DNA of 64,000 bases from Symsagittifera roscoffensis (Eukaryota > Xenacoelomorpha > Acoela > Convolutidae): NCBI RefSeq assembly GCF_963678635.1, contig NW_026971079.1, positions 1 through 64,000 of the forward strand. The letters are read 5' to 3'. The notes below the pieces were generated by a model. The model was not told where the DNA came from and searched no databases. It was given only the letters and a program-made list of their open reading frames with translations. This document shows positions 51,150-64,000 of the stretch, piece after piece. The first letter of the stretch is position 1, and each line of letters starts with the position of its first letter. The position numbers were made by a program, and so were the translations under genes.

Positions 51150-54100
51150 TTATCATGCGAATTTTTGATATACAATTATATATAGTATCCAAAAATCCAG
51201 GAATCCACCACAAGTATCTGAACATTCCTCAGCATCCCATATCAAGCAGAAGTTGCTCTTTTCTGGGTACCACACGGTCTGTGCCACACAATGACATGGA
51301 TATTATCCATGCGTCAAGTTGTTACACTGGAGGTTGCGCTCTCCAGACGCTTTTAGCAAAGTTTCGAACTCCACCATCTTCGTATGGTTGGACTCATTTT
51401 TGTCCAGTCTGGGGTGTTTTGAGTATTTTGCCATTCGTACTCTACCTTTTAAAATAACTGGAATTCTCCTTCTCAAGACTCAAGAGTTCTTCTCCCGAAG
51501 TGTTCTTCAAGCACTCTGACTAGACATCTGAACCATCGACATATGTAATGGGTAATGGCCCCCGCACAGAAGTTTGTCATTACCGATACCTTCAAGGACT
51601 CCGCACTCATTGGCAAGCTATTGGACTCACTCATCAGGAATCCCATTTCTGCTTCCAATCCCACTTTTTATCCCTTGATATGTTTCTGAATCATCTGCAA
51701 CACTCCAGGCCAGGATTCCACACTCAATGCCGTGATCAGATGTAACTCACTCTTTTCCTTTCCTTCTCTGCACTATCACCAAAACACGTGATCAAGTCTC
51801 TTCTCTGTAACTCACTCTTTTCATTGTAACTCACTCTTTTCCTTCTCTGCACTATCACCAAAACACGTGATCAAGTCTCTTCTCCGGAACGACTGGATTC
51901 TCACGCATGATCGTCCGTCACATGAGTGCCCTCCACCTCCGGTTGCTAAATCGAGGCTAGTGTCCGGCTCCATTTTATTCTGTAGTTCGTGTCTAGATTT
52001 ATCCACTTTGTCTTTGGACACATCACGATAAGGCAAAGTCACTTTGATTATCACATTCAGGTTTCTTAGATTCTCATATTTTTTATCCGCTCTGTGGTCT
52101 CTTCACTCAAACTTGCTTAAGGATGAGGGGACCATGAAAGTCTCAACAGCTTCCAGACCACTCCTAGGTTCGTGAACAAAAAGTTGCCTTCACCGCCTAA
52201 CCTCAATTCCACTCTTTTCTTTGATCGCGCCATACAGATAGTCTCGGGTTAACTCTCAGGAAGCAAGCCCAGGCTCGACTTTGCCCTCTCTGTCGCTTCG
52301 ATATCTATTTTTTTCCGTCCAGAACTTCAGCAACTCTGTGACCTCAAAGTTCAAGTAAGCTGCTCTTGCTTCTGTGCTCAAGAAGTGGTTGTATGATTTC
52401 TCCATGACGCCAGAGACATACTGATATTCTCCTCGCTTCGAGGACTTCGAGTACTCCTCCGCCTCAATCATGGCACGATGCACGTCATGGCTGCTGTCGA
52501 ATTTCTTGTTTGAGAATCTCCGGATCTCGTTAATCTTCGCATTGATCTCGAGAGGCTGCCTGAATCATCGTCTTTCTCAATTCCGGCGTTTTGGTATATA
52601 TCGTTCAAGATGCTCGAGACCCTAATCTCTAATGCCCTATTTTTCGTCGGACTCTGAAAGCAAGCTTGTATCACCGCATCCCGCATCAGGTATCAATGAC
52701 ATGATCCATTCCAAGAAACAAGTAGCATCCTTTCTCCTTGCGAGAATCAGCTCGGAGTCATCTCGAGCAACGTGCTGCAGCATCATTCGGTAGACATGTA
52801 GGTCTTTATCGCCTAACTTCAACTTGTCGCATGAGGACAAATCGCGCAACCCCAGCCAGGATCCTTGTGCACAGCAACTTGACCTCAGTCCTGGAGAAGG
52901 GATTCGCCGTCAGAGGCTTGGCGGATGAGGTTGACCTCATCTCATTTTCGCAGTACTCTAGCAGTAGTTTCCCCCAGGTTCGTCCTAGTTGGCTCATCAG
53001 TTCCACCTGGTTGTTTTCTGATCTTTGCTGTGCGGCCCAACTCTGTGCGCTTTCTGGACACTCAGCTATCAAGCTTCTACAGTCATTTATCTAGTTTTTT
53101 CATCGTATTCAGAGCTATCCACCAGGAACGAGCAGTGTTCCTCGTGAGACCCTTCTCAAAAGGGTGTTTGTGAATTGTTGTCCGATACTCTGGTACTGAC
53201 TCGAGACCAATTCTTTGCCGACATCCGCCTCCCACGGTTACCCACTATGGGAACTTCTCTTTATCTTCCCTCTCTGTGGCTTAAAGTCCTCTTCTATCAC
53301 TGGACCAGATGCAGCCTCCATGTCGTCCCTCACCTTCGCCAGTTTCCTTGATGTCGAACTGTCCGCAGTGTTCCATCTTGCCAAAAGCCTCGGAGGTGTC
53401 TCCCTCGGGTTCGCCTTCGACACCGCCTCCCCTGTTACAGCTCCCTTCCTCCATTTCATGTTTCCTCTTTCTTGACCTTGATTTCCTTGTTCGTCGTTGT
53501 ATTGTAGACACGATCGTCACCGAAGCGGCCTACTTTTCCTGAGCTCCTTCTGCCGACTCTTGTCTACCTGTTCCTTTGCCTCAAACACATTTTTACCCTT
53601 TTTAGTTTTAGCTATAATAACTTTTTTAATTATAATAATAGATTTGTCTTTATCTCTCATTTTGATTTTAACTTTTGTCACTTTTCCTCTTTTGTTTTGA
53701 TTTTTCGCTTTTACGTTTGCAAATTCAAGATTTCTTAACTTTTACTTATTTTTTTTCTTTTTTAGAGTAGAGCAATCTTGTAAAGGATCAGCGGTCAGTG
53801 TTTTAAACCTTTCGCCAAACAACTCTTCACTTGCCACTTTGTCCAGTCCAGTCCCATGAAGATAGTCTCTCCGTGCTCCATCACAATGTCCGACAGTTCC
53901 TTCTTGAACTCCTTGACATCTATTTTCCGCTCCAATTTCCGATTGATCTCCGTCAACAACTTTTCCCATACTTCTTGATCCAGATTATTCAAAAATATTG
54001 TTTTGTTTCCCCGAAGTTGTTCTTCTCTTTGCTCCCGTTACTCACGAAAGCCATGCCCTTGCCTGCTGGCTGACTTCTAAGCTTAAACTCCAGATTCTTT

Positions 54101-56393
54101 CGAGGGGATTCAAGAGGTAGCGGCAATGGGTCTGCTCATTCCTATCTACTCACTTCCTGCATACTTCTCGCGTGGTGCCGGGAATGGAACTGTAGGTAAT
54201 TACCACCACTTTTTTTCAGCTGGCGTCGTCTCCGTGTCCATGTCCTCTTAGGCTTCATTGAGAGTTTTCTCCTTTCTTTCTCCTTTCATCACTTTTGAGC
54301 GCTCTCGCTTCAAGGCATCCTCGAACCTGTTTTCCACTGGAAGGTTTCTCTTGTCTCCGGGAGTGTTAACCGACTGAGGTGAGGGCGTGTTTGGGTGTGA
54401 CCTTCTCTAATCCGTGAGAGTTACGTAAAGGGCGCCAGCTGCATCAAGCCTATGCCCCTCATGTTGTAACTCCAGCTCTTCCAATCCGTAGGGCGCCAGA
54501 TGCTTCCTCGTGCTTCATCTCAATTCCGCCTTCAGGTCCAAATTTCCTTCCTCCACTATTCTTCGGCCGTTGTCGTATACTGGGTCCTTGTTTTCAAACC
54601 CGACCCTTTCAAGCACGCTGTTTACGACACGAACGTCACATCTTGGTGGCATTGAGCGCCTTGTCTTTCTTGCTGCGTTCGTCCAGGAACTTACCTTTAT
54701 CTCACTAGAGTGAAAGTATGCAGCTGCGGTGTACCCATTGAACAGGGGATCCCAGCCCTGCGAGAACACCCTTTGTTGCCGCTCCACAATACTCTGGCCT
54801 ACACCGACAGCACTAGCATTGGAGTACTCATTTCCAATCTCATCCGCCTTACGGTAAGGAATTCCGGGAGAGTGGCTGATAGCACGTCGCGCTCAAGAAT
54901 TACCTCTAGCTCTTTTTTTTTATCATGTCGAAGACCTCCATTCAAACCGTTATCTTCAAGATCTCTCCAGCTTGTTTCTCCAGACGGTTCAAGTTCCAAA
55001 CCTTTGAGTAAGCTTTGATCGGACCCTGTCGTTTTCCACATATCTTGCATTGAAACTGGCCTCTGAAATTCAGCACTCTCAACTTGACCATTACAAACCA
55101 GGATACTTGACCATTACAAATAACGCCAAAATCTCATACGTCAGGAGACCCAGGGTCAAGTATCCGTCAATCCTTAGCGTCTCCACACCCCTGCCACACA
55201 TATAGGCCGGGCCCATGTTGAACAAGTATCGAGGCAATAACAGGTATAAAGCTAGCAGTAGGGTTGATTGACATGCTGTGGTCACTCCTCCCCGCAAACA
55301 GCAGCAATTCCGGGTCACACAGTGTCTCCGACTTGTACGCTTCCACCAGAGTCAGCATCTAGCTTAATTCGGCCCCGGCAACCAGTATACAGGAGTCTCC
55401 GGCCAGAACAACTTCTCTGATGTTCCCGTGAAGTCCGAGCCGGCGACGATCACTACTCTAGCGGCTCCCGGATCCGAGCAATCGAAGGCAGCCAGTGCCT
55501 TGACCAACTGAGACCTTCCATACTCCTCTCCGCATCTCGATTCATTCGCCAATTTTGAGCCCGCGTAAGCAGTGTAAGGAAGCCCCATGGTCTCGGGATC
55601 TAGAAGCTTCCCCGCCGCTCGCAACGGCGCCGGTATTGCCACTCTTATTCTAGCCTCAACTGTGTTTGGTGGCTCTGTTCTCACGCCTGGACTCCCCAGC
55701 TCTTTCAGTGGTCAATAATTGATTGGCCAAAGATCAACCTCTTCGGGATACTCGTCAGGTCCACCGTCTCCAAGGTCTTTTCTCGAGAAAAATGAGCCTC
55801 GTCTGCAAGATCCTCACCCTTTCTAGGTATCTGGCCTTGCTCGTGCCCATCAGAACCTCTTCGGAAGACTTATCATCGTTGCCTTGCTCCACCACCACAA
55901 CCGATGACACTACCGAGCTTTGCGGCGTCGAAGAACATCCAGTGTCTTTTTCTAGAGATGTCAAGCCAGGCTGCCTTTTACTGCTACTCGCTGGACTGTC
56001 TCTAGATTCGATTCTCTCCCCCACCCTGTCTTCCACCGGTCTGACTGGGAAAATTGGAGGTCTTGGAGGTGGACCAAAAGTAAACTGACCAGCTTACATC
56101 AAATCCGACTCTACACTATTGATATAATTTTGGAAGACATTGTTCAACCGCTCCACGCCTTTCGGGCGATCAAAACGGATGCCATTGGAGGAGCATCCGC
56201 CCAGTAGGGAATCCTCCATCATGTGAGCAATATCTAGCGATCTCAGCGGCAGAAAACTTCTCCTTTGGATCTCGTGTATTATCCCATTGAGGTTACGCAC
56301 CCTCTCATTCATGCTCAGTCCATTCCCGTCATGCATCATGTTACACGGTACTGTGCAAATCGTTAGTATCGTAGGATATAGTTAGATCGTCGT
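51150..56393 (-). pseudogene. Element D: diverged 3' half (SGNH end to ORF6)
   Basis: Short minus-strand pieces follow the order of element A ORF4 to ORF6. They include the SGNH C-terminal block with GIRFD (56094-56339), the second conserved region with KLFWPE (55364-55684), a hydrophobic LRIDGYLTL piece (55091-55318), a piece near 54515-54787, a coiled piece (53795-53992), a basic KRKHEMEE stretch (about 53470), the YVSGVMEKSYNHFLS block (52256-52483) and an ORF6 trace (about 51230-51350). It is more diverged than elements B and E and heavily broken. Its 5' part is lost at the assembly gap. Confidence 0.7.
51741..51885. repeat. Local tandem duplication
   Basis: TAACTCACTCTTTTC followed by CTTCTCTGCACTATCACC and AAAACACGTGATCAAG occurs at 51742-51806 and again at 51827-51884, with a partial third start at about 51807. 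Confidence 0.85.
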
Positions 56394-56401
56394 CTCCTGT
56401 G

Positions 56402-56601
56402 NNNNNNNNNNNNNNNNNNNNNNNNNNNNNNNNNNNNNNNNNNNNNNNNNNNNNNNNNNNNNNNNNNNNNNNNNNNNNNNNNNNNNNNNNNNNNNNNNNN
56501 NNNNNNNNNNNNNNNNNNNNNNNNNNNNNNNNNNNNNNNNNNNNNNNNNNNNNNNNNNNNNNNNNNNNNNNNNNNNNNNNNNNNNNNNNNNNNNNNNNNN
56601 N
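56402..56601. other. Assembly gap (200 N)
   Basis: Exactly 200 unknown bases, a size commonly used as a placeholder. It separates element D from a truncated duplicate of element E. Confidence 1.
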
Positions 56602-59280
56602 TTAGGCGCTGTCAAGAAGATCACATCCGGCCAAAAGAGAGAACGGGGCGTAGAGAGATAGTCTGAACTGGCAATTATCAGATACTTAGCATCCTTTATA
56701 TCCAAGGGATCATAAGCAGCAAACAGGCTGTCACCCACTGGTGCCTTCAGTCCCGCGTATCTCCTATCGTCCCCCTCCACCGAGGTCGCTCGGGGATAGT
56801 CTCTCGAGTACTCACCAGGCGCCTGGGCGGGTGTTTTGGAGAACTGCCTATACAGCTTGTGGTGCTTGTTATTAGGCTTATTCTCTGCCAGAATTGCCCT
56901 TCCGAGCAGGTGGTGTCAATTCCCTGGCTCTCCGACGGACGTCCGTAAGAGATCGGGTGTTCAAGGGCCCAAAGGTATTATCCTGAGGCAATCCATCAAG
57001 GTACACGAATCTTAGCGTAGTCGCGGAGCTAAACTGTTCCTGTTCCGCTAACAGCCAGTCCACGCCCGGTATTCGATATAATCTCGACACTGTGGGACCA
57101 TCTCCACCGATCATCCTTCTAGCGTCTCCTCGACACGTCAATGTGCTCATGTTCAATCTCTCCGATATGTCCGTCGTATACTGTCCCCAACCGCTGGGGT
57201 CTGGACGGTTTCAAAGCAGGACGCTGCTTGGTTCAACTACTTCCGCCGGCACGGCGCTCGTCGATTGGTTTGTTGTCTAAGCAGGGGTTGCTGTAGCGGG
57301 CGGGTTACTCGTCCTAGACACGGTCTGGGAGCTAGTCTGCTTCTGATCAACCGATCTCCCAAGTCGGCTCTCCAACAGTTGTTTTCTAGGGGGAGGAGCA
57401 GTCCGCAACCTTTTTCTCACATCTGAGCTTGGACCAACGGGAGCGGCTGCACCCGTTTCCATTGCCAGGGGCCCGAGGCAATTGGCGAGTGATTCGGGCA
57501 CATTACCCCTCACTCTGCCCCCTCCAGTCGAACTGGTCCGAGCCAGTGAGCTGGTTGTTCTCAATTCTTGCTCCATTTCCCCTACCTGCGTCTGGAACAC
57601 GTCGTTTATCCAGCGTCTCCCTTGCTGGTTGTTGAAATGTATACCACCTCCGGTGAGCGCGAGATGATCAATCATGCGCAGCATGTTCTCAAGATGCATA
57701 AGTCGCAGCTCGCTGGGATTGCTTCTCACCAGACTGCGGGTCATCTCGTTCCACCGGGTCACGTTGCCGTTCATAAAATCCGCCACTGGCGTGCCCACCG
57801 CCGGGTTCTGCGGTATCGTGCACAACACTACGAGTCTGGGCCTGTATTTTTCCTTCAGTTCGTTCAGAAGGCAGACCAGTAGGGGCTCCCACTTGCCCTC
57901 TGAGGTTACAGGGGCCCTCGAGACGTCATTCGTCCCGAGCATTATCACCAACGTGTCTAGATGATCCTCGCCCTGGAACTCCATCATCTTGATGACCTGA
58001 GCCACGGAAGCTCCTCCAAAAGATAGAACAGTAGTCTGACCGTTGACAAAGATCTCAATCAGATCCCTCACTAATTTATCTCCTACAACCAAATGACAAA
58101 TCCCTGGGGGAATTGCCTGGTTGCTTATGGCGGCGTTCCAACCCATTCCATTCAAACAAGCTCGAGGATGCTGCGCGGCTACTTGCACGAACTGATTGCA
58201 AACCGTTAGGTTCTTCCTGATGTCAACTACGTGGGCTTTCTGAGTCGCTCCGCCATGCGCAGTCCCCGTTGGTACTATGGCTCGAGGTATTCGCTCCGAG
58301 CTACTTGAGGAACGATCAAGGCGTTGGGAAGGGACGACCTTACTCAGCGTCCGGCCAGTGGTCCTGATGATCTCATTCACTGCTGCTCTGGCCACCTGAC
58401 TGAACGACTCTTGAAACTGGGGAGCCAGATAGGTATCTGAAGGATCCGGTATCGTGTTTCTCGGGTTCGGAGCAGACTGTGATGTCTGCTGAGGAGCCTC
58501 GGGCTCTCTCGGTGCGCACAGATCCTGTGCCTTCGTTCTGGGACGTGTGTCCCTGGATCTCTCCGAGGAGTTCATCGTCGCCAGAACCTCCGGTGACACT
58601 TGGCTCACCCTTGCCATATATAGCTCCTTCAGGTGTTTTATCTCTTCTTCCTTGAAGGCCATTTGCAGATCTTCGAACTTCTTTTTCCATTCGTCTCTTT
58701 CTAGAGCTATTGCTCTGTACTCCTGCAGCTTGGCACACAGCTCGCTCTGATCCTTATTCTTCATCTCCAACGTCTCGATCGTCTCCGAGGTCTGGATCTC
58801 TACCTCGTTCATCCTCACCCTCTTCAGTGGAGGGGCAGCTGTTGGAGAATCTACTGAGTGTGACGGGCCCGGTCCATCACGTAGTCTCTTTGCTCCGATG
58901 AGCGGCTGTACTGGTTGGGCATCTCACCTAGCCGGTGATGGCGGAGCTGTACTGGTTGGGCATCTACATTGAACAGGTAGGGGCATCTCGTCTAGCCGGT
59001 GATCCCTCTGCTCGCCTAGTCGCGGCTGACGAGCCAAGTCATGACCAGACCTTTCTCCTCGCCGCCATCGCATTAGTCGGTTTCGATCTCTCTCGGCGGT
59101 CCCGGACTCACCCAAGGCCATCTACATCCGTGGGGCGATTCCCTCGACCCTCTCGTCCTAACGCGTTGAGGAGCGCGACCACAAACATCGCCAGTCCCGG
59201 GTCTTCTTGTGCAAAGTCACAGTAAATCAGCCGCTGATATATCTCGTCCAGTGTCGCTCCTAGACTCGCTGAGAGGAATT
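56602..59280 (-). pseudogene. Element E, second (truncated) unit: ORF4 N-terminal part
   Basis: Nearly identical to 61180-63858, offset 4578 bases. Contains the 513-codon frame 57277-58818 with coiled coil (from about 58790) and SGNH-like domain. Block I reads GDK (Lys at 58075-58077) instead of GDS, and block V reads GGGIHF instead of DGxHF, so the catalytic Ser and Asp are lost while GG and GTND remain. Next come the 92-codon piece (56878-57156) and the FWPDVIF piece ending at the gap. The right end joins an internal ORF4 segment at 59280/59281. Confidence 0.85.
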
Positions 59281-62200
59281 AGGGGTAATGGCAGGAGACG
59301 TGACTCCCAACAACATCCTCCTTATCGGTGGGTATCGGGGGCATTGGTCCGGCAGCGTCCTGGACCCAGAAAGCCACGCTTGCTGGTTCTCTTTGACGTG
59401 TGCATATGCTTGCGGCCAAAGTGGGACCCGCATCGCCTCTCCTGAATCCTTCACCACTGGTCGCAGATTCCAAAGCTTCGGATTAACTGGACATTGGAAA
59501 GGTCCTCGCGGCCCATCCGGCACTTGAAATTGTTGTTGAAGTCCATCAACATCCAACCCGGCTCCGCTATTCTTCTGAATATCCTGTCGTCGCTGGCCAG
59601 CCATCTCAGCTCCTTCTGTTCTACCCAATTCAGCACGGAACAATCCACAACCGAGATTAAGTTACATACAACACCGAGTTCCTGTATGCCTTCACTTGTA
59701 CGTCCGGGAACACAAATGACATCATGGGTCCGTACACCATCGTGACGAACTCCCTCAGTCCAAGGACTAGAGCCAGCGGATTGATCTGCATCATCACGGC
59801 CAGATCTGTCAGCAAGGGCATGCCACAATACTGATTGCATTCACTCGCTCCCGTTACCACCTTATCTTCTCCTGTGATACACCTGTTCTGTTGCAGGAGA
59901 TATTGGAGCAAGAGGATCTTCCAATCCTTCATCTTACTGAACGAGGCGGTTTCCGACTGCGCGTTGAATTCACGACTCGCCCCTGAAGTTGTTCGGGGTA
60001 GCGTAATAGCACGAGCAAATCGCCCAGCCGACCATACGACATGGCGATCAGGGTCAAGAGTCCATTCAATCTCAGGTCCGCTAATGCTTGGGTGAAGAGG
60101 TTCGCAGGTCCTTTCACAAAGTTCTCGTGACCAAACGTCACGTACAGTGCTAGTACCAGACCGATCGACAGTTTCCGGATGTCCTTAACAAAGCTCGCGA
60201 TCAGATTCCGGAAGGCCCTCGGGAAACATGTTGACAGCAAGGATAGCGTCCATCCCACTCCCATTCCACCCAAGATAGCGTCTGATCGCTCATATTTTGC
60301 CCTCTTATCCAACGACATCGTGTTCACATCTTGCATTAATTGTAACATCATGCCTCCGGCTAACTCCCTCTCGTTAAACAAGTTTTTCAGGTAAGCATGT
60401 ATCTCTTTGATTACCGCCTGTGCATGCTCGAACGCGTCTTCTCCCAAGGTACACAATCTTGGTGACAAGCCAAAACATGAGTTGGCGTGTGGCTTCGTCC
60501 GCAAAGCCAATGCCATGAGGTCCTCTTACGCCGATGTCATATTTTTTCTGACCGTCCTCCCCTGTTCATTTCCCACATAATCTATCTGCCTGAACCATAG
60601 GTCATTGGCCACTTGTTGTACTAACAAGTGATCATCATCTACCCCTGGCCTCAACTTCAGTAACCTGGCGATTTTGGACAGCTCCAACCCCAGGACTTCA
60701 TCCACCACCAACCGAGTTGTGCTGCAATCCTTGAATCCCTGGATGGCATTGGAAATGTCAGCCCAGATGACAGGAAGCTCCGAGCGGGGTGGATAGTAGT
60801 TGTTAGGGTCCACCATACTGTTCGGCGCAGGTATTATCACGCTGAATCGTCCCTCAGCTAGAGTTGTGACGATAGTGTACACAAACTGTAGGGGTTCTGG
60901 CAATGTGGCATACCCCGGGGATAATACAAAGATGATCTTCACTACATTCCTGGCGAAGTGTCGCTGCACTGATGCCTCCACCTCGGTCATGGCTGAGGGC
61001 AACGTCATTATAGCTTATCCTATGACTTCATTGCTCGGGATTGATCCATCCGTCAGACGGGACAACAACCCTCTTCTCTGCAGGTGGTCATTCGAGCCGG
61101 CAATTACTATCACCTGCGGATCCATGCTGATTGTCCTTCGCACGCTTATCGTCATTCTGGGGATTGCCCCCAGTCTAACTTAGGCGCTGTCAAGAAGATC
61201 ACATCCGGCCAAAAGAGAGAACGGGGCGTAGAGAGATAGTCTGAACTGGCAATTATCAGATACTTAGCATCCTTTATATCCAAGGGATCATAAGCAGCAA
61301 ACAGGCTGTCACCCACTGGTGCCTTCAGTCCCGCGTATCTCCTATCGTCCCCCTCCACCGAGGTCGCTCGGGGATAGTCTCTCGAGTACTCACCAGGCGC
61401 CTGGGCGGGTGTTTTGGAGAACTGCCTATACAGCTTGTGGTGCTTGTTATTAGGCTTATTCTCTGCCAGAATTGCCCTTCCGAGCAGGTGGTGTCAATTC
61501 CCTGGCTCTCCGACGGACGTCCGTAAGAGATCGGGTGTTCAAGGGCCCAAAGGTATTATCCTGAGGCAATCCATCAAGGTACACGAATCTTAGCGTAGTC
61601 GCGGAGCTAAACTGTTCCTGTTCCGCTAACAGCCAGTCCACGCCCGGTATTCGATATAATCTCGACACTGTGGGACCATCTCCACCGATCATCCTTCTAG
61701 CGTCTCCTCGACACGTCAATGTGCTCATGTTCAATCTCTCCGATATGTCCGTCGTATACTGTCCCCAACCGCTGGGGTCTGGACGGTTTCAAAGCAGGAC
61801 GCTGCTTGGTTCAACTACTTCCGCCGGCACGGCGCTCGTCGATTGGTTTGTTGTCTAAGCAGGGGTTGCTGTAGCGGGCGGGTTACTCGTCCTAGACACG
61901 GTCTGGGAGCTAGTCTGCTTCTGATCAACCGATCTCCCAAGTCGGCTCTCCAACAGTTGTTTTCTAGGGGGAGGAGCAGTCCGCAACCTTTTTCTCACAT
62001 CTGAGCTTGGACCAACGGGAGCGGCTGCACCCGTTTCCATTGCCAGGGGCCCGAGGCAATTGGCGAGTGATTCGGGCACATTACCCCTCACTCTGCCCCC
62101 TCCAGTCGAACTGGTCCGAGCCAGTGAGCTGGTTGTTCTCAATTCTTGCTCCATTTCCCCTACCTGCGTCTGGAACACGTCGTTTATCCAGCGTCTCCCT

Positions 62201-63858
62201 TGCTGGTTGTTGAAATGTATACCACCTCCGGTGAGCGCGAGATGATCAATCATGCGCAGCATGTTCTCAAGATGCATAAGTCGCAGCTCGCTGGGATTGC
62301 TTCTCACCAGACTGCGGGTCATCTCGTTCCACCGGGTCACGTTGCCGTTCATAAAATCCGCCACTGGCGTGCCCACCGCCGGGTTCTGCGGTATCGTGCA
62401 CAACACTACGAGTCTGGGCCTGTATTTTTCCTTCAGTTCGTTCAGAAGGCAGACCAGTAGGGGCTCCCACTTGCCCTCTGAGGTTACAGGGGCCCTCGAG
62501 ACGTCATTCGTCCCGAGCATTATCACCAACGTGTCTAGATGATCCTCGCCCTGGAACTCCATCATCTTGATGACCTGAGCCACGGAAGCTCCTCCAAAAG
62601 ATAGAACAGTAGTCTGACCGTTGACAAAGATCTCAATCAGATCCCTCACTAATTTATCTCCTACAACCAAATGACAAATCCCTGGGGGAATTGCCTGGTT
62701 GCTTATGGCGGCGTTCCAACCAATTCCATTCAAACAAGCTCGAGGATGCTGCGCGGCTACTTGCACGAACTGATTGCAAACCGTTAGGTTCTTCCTGATG
62801 TCAACTACGTGGGCTTTCTGAGTCGCTCCGCCATGCGCAGTCCCCGTTGGTACTATGGCTCGGGGTATTCGCTCCGAGCTACTTGAGGAACGATCAAGGC
62901 GTTGGGAAGGGACGACCTTACTCAGCGTCCGGCCAGTGGTCCTGATGATCTCATTCACTGCTGCTCTGGCCACCTGACTGAACGACTCTTGAAACTGGGG
63001 AGCCAGATAGGTATCTGAAGGATCCGGTATCGTGTTTCTCGGGTTCGGAGCAGACTGTGATGTCTGCTGAGGAGCCTCGGGCTCTCTCGGTGCGCACAGA
63101 TCCTGTGCCTTCGTTCTGGGACGTGTGTCCCTGGATCTCTCCGAGGAGTTCATCGTCGCCAGAACCTCCGGTGACACTTGGCTCACCCTTGCCATATATA
63201 GCTCCTTCAGGTGTTTTATCTCTTCTTCCTTGAAGGCCATTTGCAGATCTTCGAACTTCTTTTTCCATTCGTCTCTTTCTAGAGCTATTGCTCTGTACTC
63301 CTGCAGCTTGGCACACAGCTCGCTCTGATCCTTATTCTTCATCTCCAACGTCTCGATCGTCTCCGAGGTCTGGATCTCTACCTCGTTCATCCTCACCCTC
63401 TTCAGTGGAGGGGCAGCTGTTGGAGAATCTACTGAGTGTGACGGGCCCGGTCCATCACGTAGTCTCTTTGCTCCGATGAGCGGCTGTACTGGTTGGGCAT
63501 CTCACCTAGCCGGTGATGGCGGAGCTGTACTGGTTGGGCATCTACATTGAACAGGTAGGGGCATCTCACCTAGCCGGTGATCCCTCTGCTCGCCTAGTCG
63601 CGGCTGACGAGCCAAGTCGTGACCAGACCTTTCTCCTCGCCGCCATCGCATTAGTCGGTTTCGATCTCTCTCGGCGGTCCCGGACTCACCCAAGGCCATC
63701 TACATCCGTGGGGCGATTCCCTCGACCCTCTCGTCCTAACGCGTTGAGGAGCGCGACCACAAACATCGCCAGTCCCGGGTCTTCTTGTGCAAAGTCACAG
63801 TAAATCAGCCGCTGATATATCTCGTCCAGTGTCGCTCCTAGACTCGCTGAGAGGAATT
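56602..63858 (-). repeat. 4578-bp tandem unit of element E flanking the gap
   Basis: 56602-59280 duplicates 61180-63858 with only scattered single differences (for example near 58151/62729, and CGT against CAC near 58989/63567). At 59280/59281 the end of one unit meets the middle of ORF4, the signature of a head-to-tail duplication or of an assembly collapse. Confidence 0.9.
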
Positions 63859-63883
63859 CCATCAAATCATTCGTGTCACCCAT
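59281..63883 (-). pseudogene. Element E, first unit: ORF4 5' and central part
   Basis: Starts at an ATG (63883) in the same place as element A ORF4. A small deletion near 63700 breaks the frame and a local duplication near 63480-63570 adds a repeated segment. The 513-codon frame 61855-63396 holds the coiled coil and SGNH-like domain with Lys in place of the catalytic Ser (62653-62655). Further pieces at 61456-61734, 61152-61358, 60526-61008 (AGSNDHL region just upstream), 59929-60516, 59657-59932 and 59281-59643 follow the element A order to about the middle of ORF4. Broken by several frameshifts. Confidence 0.85.
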
Positions 63884-63945
63884 CTTCCTATAGTTTATCC
63901 TTCGTCGTAGTGTCCCTTTTGACTTGTTAAATTCAATAAACAAAA

Positions 63946-63979
63946 TGAATCAATCAAGATCTAAAAAGCAAGTCACGAC
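63946..63979 (-). promoter_or_regulatory. Conserved segment upstream of ORF4 (candidate 3' splice site)
   Basis: On the minus strand it reads CGTGACTTGC, TTTTTAG and ATCTTGATTGATTC, nearly identical to 34521-34554 and similar to 11175-11206. It lies about 65 bases before the ATG at 63883. Confidence 0.45.
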
Positions 63980-64000
63980 CTAAAACCATCCTTTCATGCC

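Overview
This window looks like a repeat-rich stretch of an animal (probably invertebrate) genome assembly. I recognise no host gene, tRNA or rRNA. Nearly all recognisable coding sequence belongs to one family of very large Ty3/gypsy-class retroelements, present as at least five copies or fragments in both orientations. The lineage of the host cannot be fixed from the sequence. A run of exactly 200 Ns (56402-56601) shows that this is draft assembly.

Region 1 (1-21120, minus strand) is the best-preserved copy, element A. In transcription order it encodes gag-protease (21120-17026), pol with RT, RNase H and integrase (16905-12800), a macro-domain-like protein (ORF3, 12799-11519), a 2436-residue protein with an SGNH/GDSL hydrolase domain (ORF4, 11122-3812), and ORF5 and ORF6 of unknown function (3858-2170). 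ORF6 is repeated in a 1.4-kb tandem duplication (507-3344). Element A has few breaks: an 8-bp duplication at the start of pol, a one-base loss in RT, one UGA between pol and ORF3, a two-base loss at the ORF4/ORF5 overlap and one UAG between ORF5 and ORF6.

Region 2 (21121-27574) separates two divergent elements. It is non-coding, carries a CCCTCCGGA-rich repeat field and a large imperfect inverted repeat (about 23455-24565 against 25380-26440), and contains a 0.6-kb segment that recurs at 43319-43926.

Region 3 (27575-42320, plus strand) is element B, a decayed copy with the same gene order. It has lost the centre of gag and carries many stops and frameshifts. It is still informative, because several breaks in element A are sense codons here.

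Region 4 (43300-51150) holds a rearranged gag-protease fragment (element C, minus strand), repeats starting TGTAACAG, a 21-bp minisatellite and unassigned sequence.

Region 5 (51150-63990, minus strand) holds a highly diverged 3' half (element D), the assembly gap, and element E, in which a 4578-bp unit of ORF4 is partly duplicated in tandem. Both element E copies have lost the catalytic serine of the SGNH domain.

The most interesting point is the element family itself: a Ty3/gypsy-type element of at least 20 kb that carries, downstream of integrase, a macro-like domain and a giant SGNH-hydrolase protein where other elements would have a short 3' end or an env gene. A conserved candidate splice-acceptor segment about 60 bases upstream of ORF4 in three copies suggests that ORF4 was expressed from its own mRNA.
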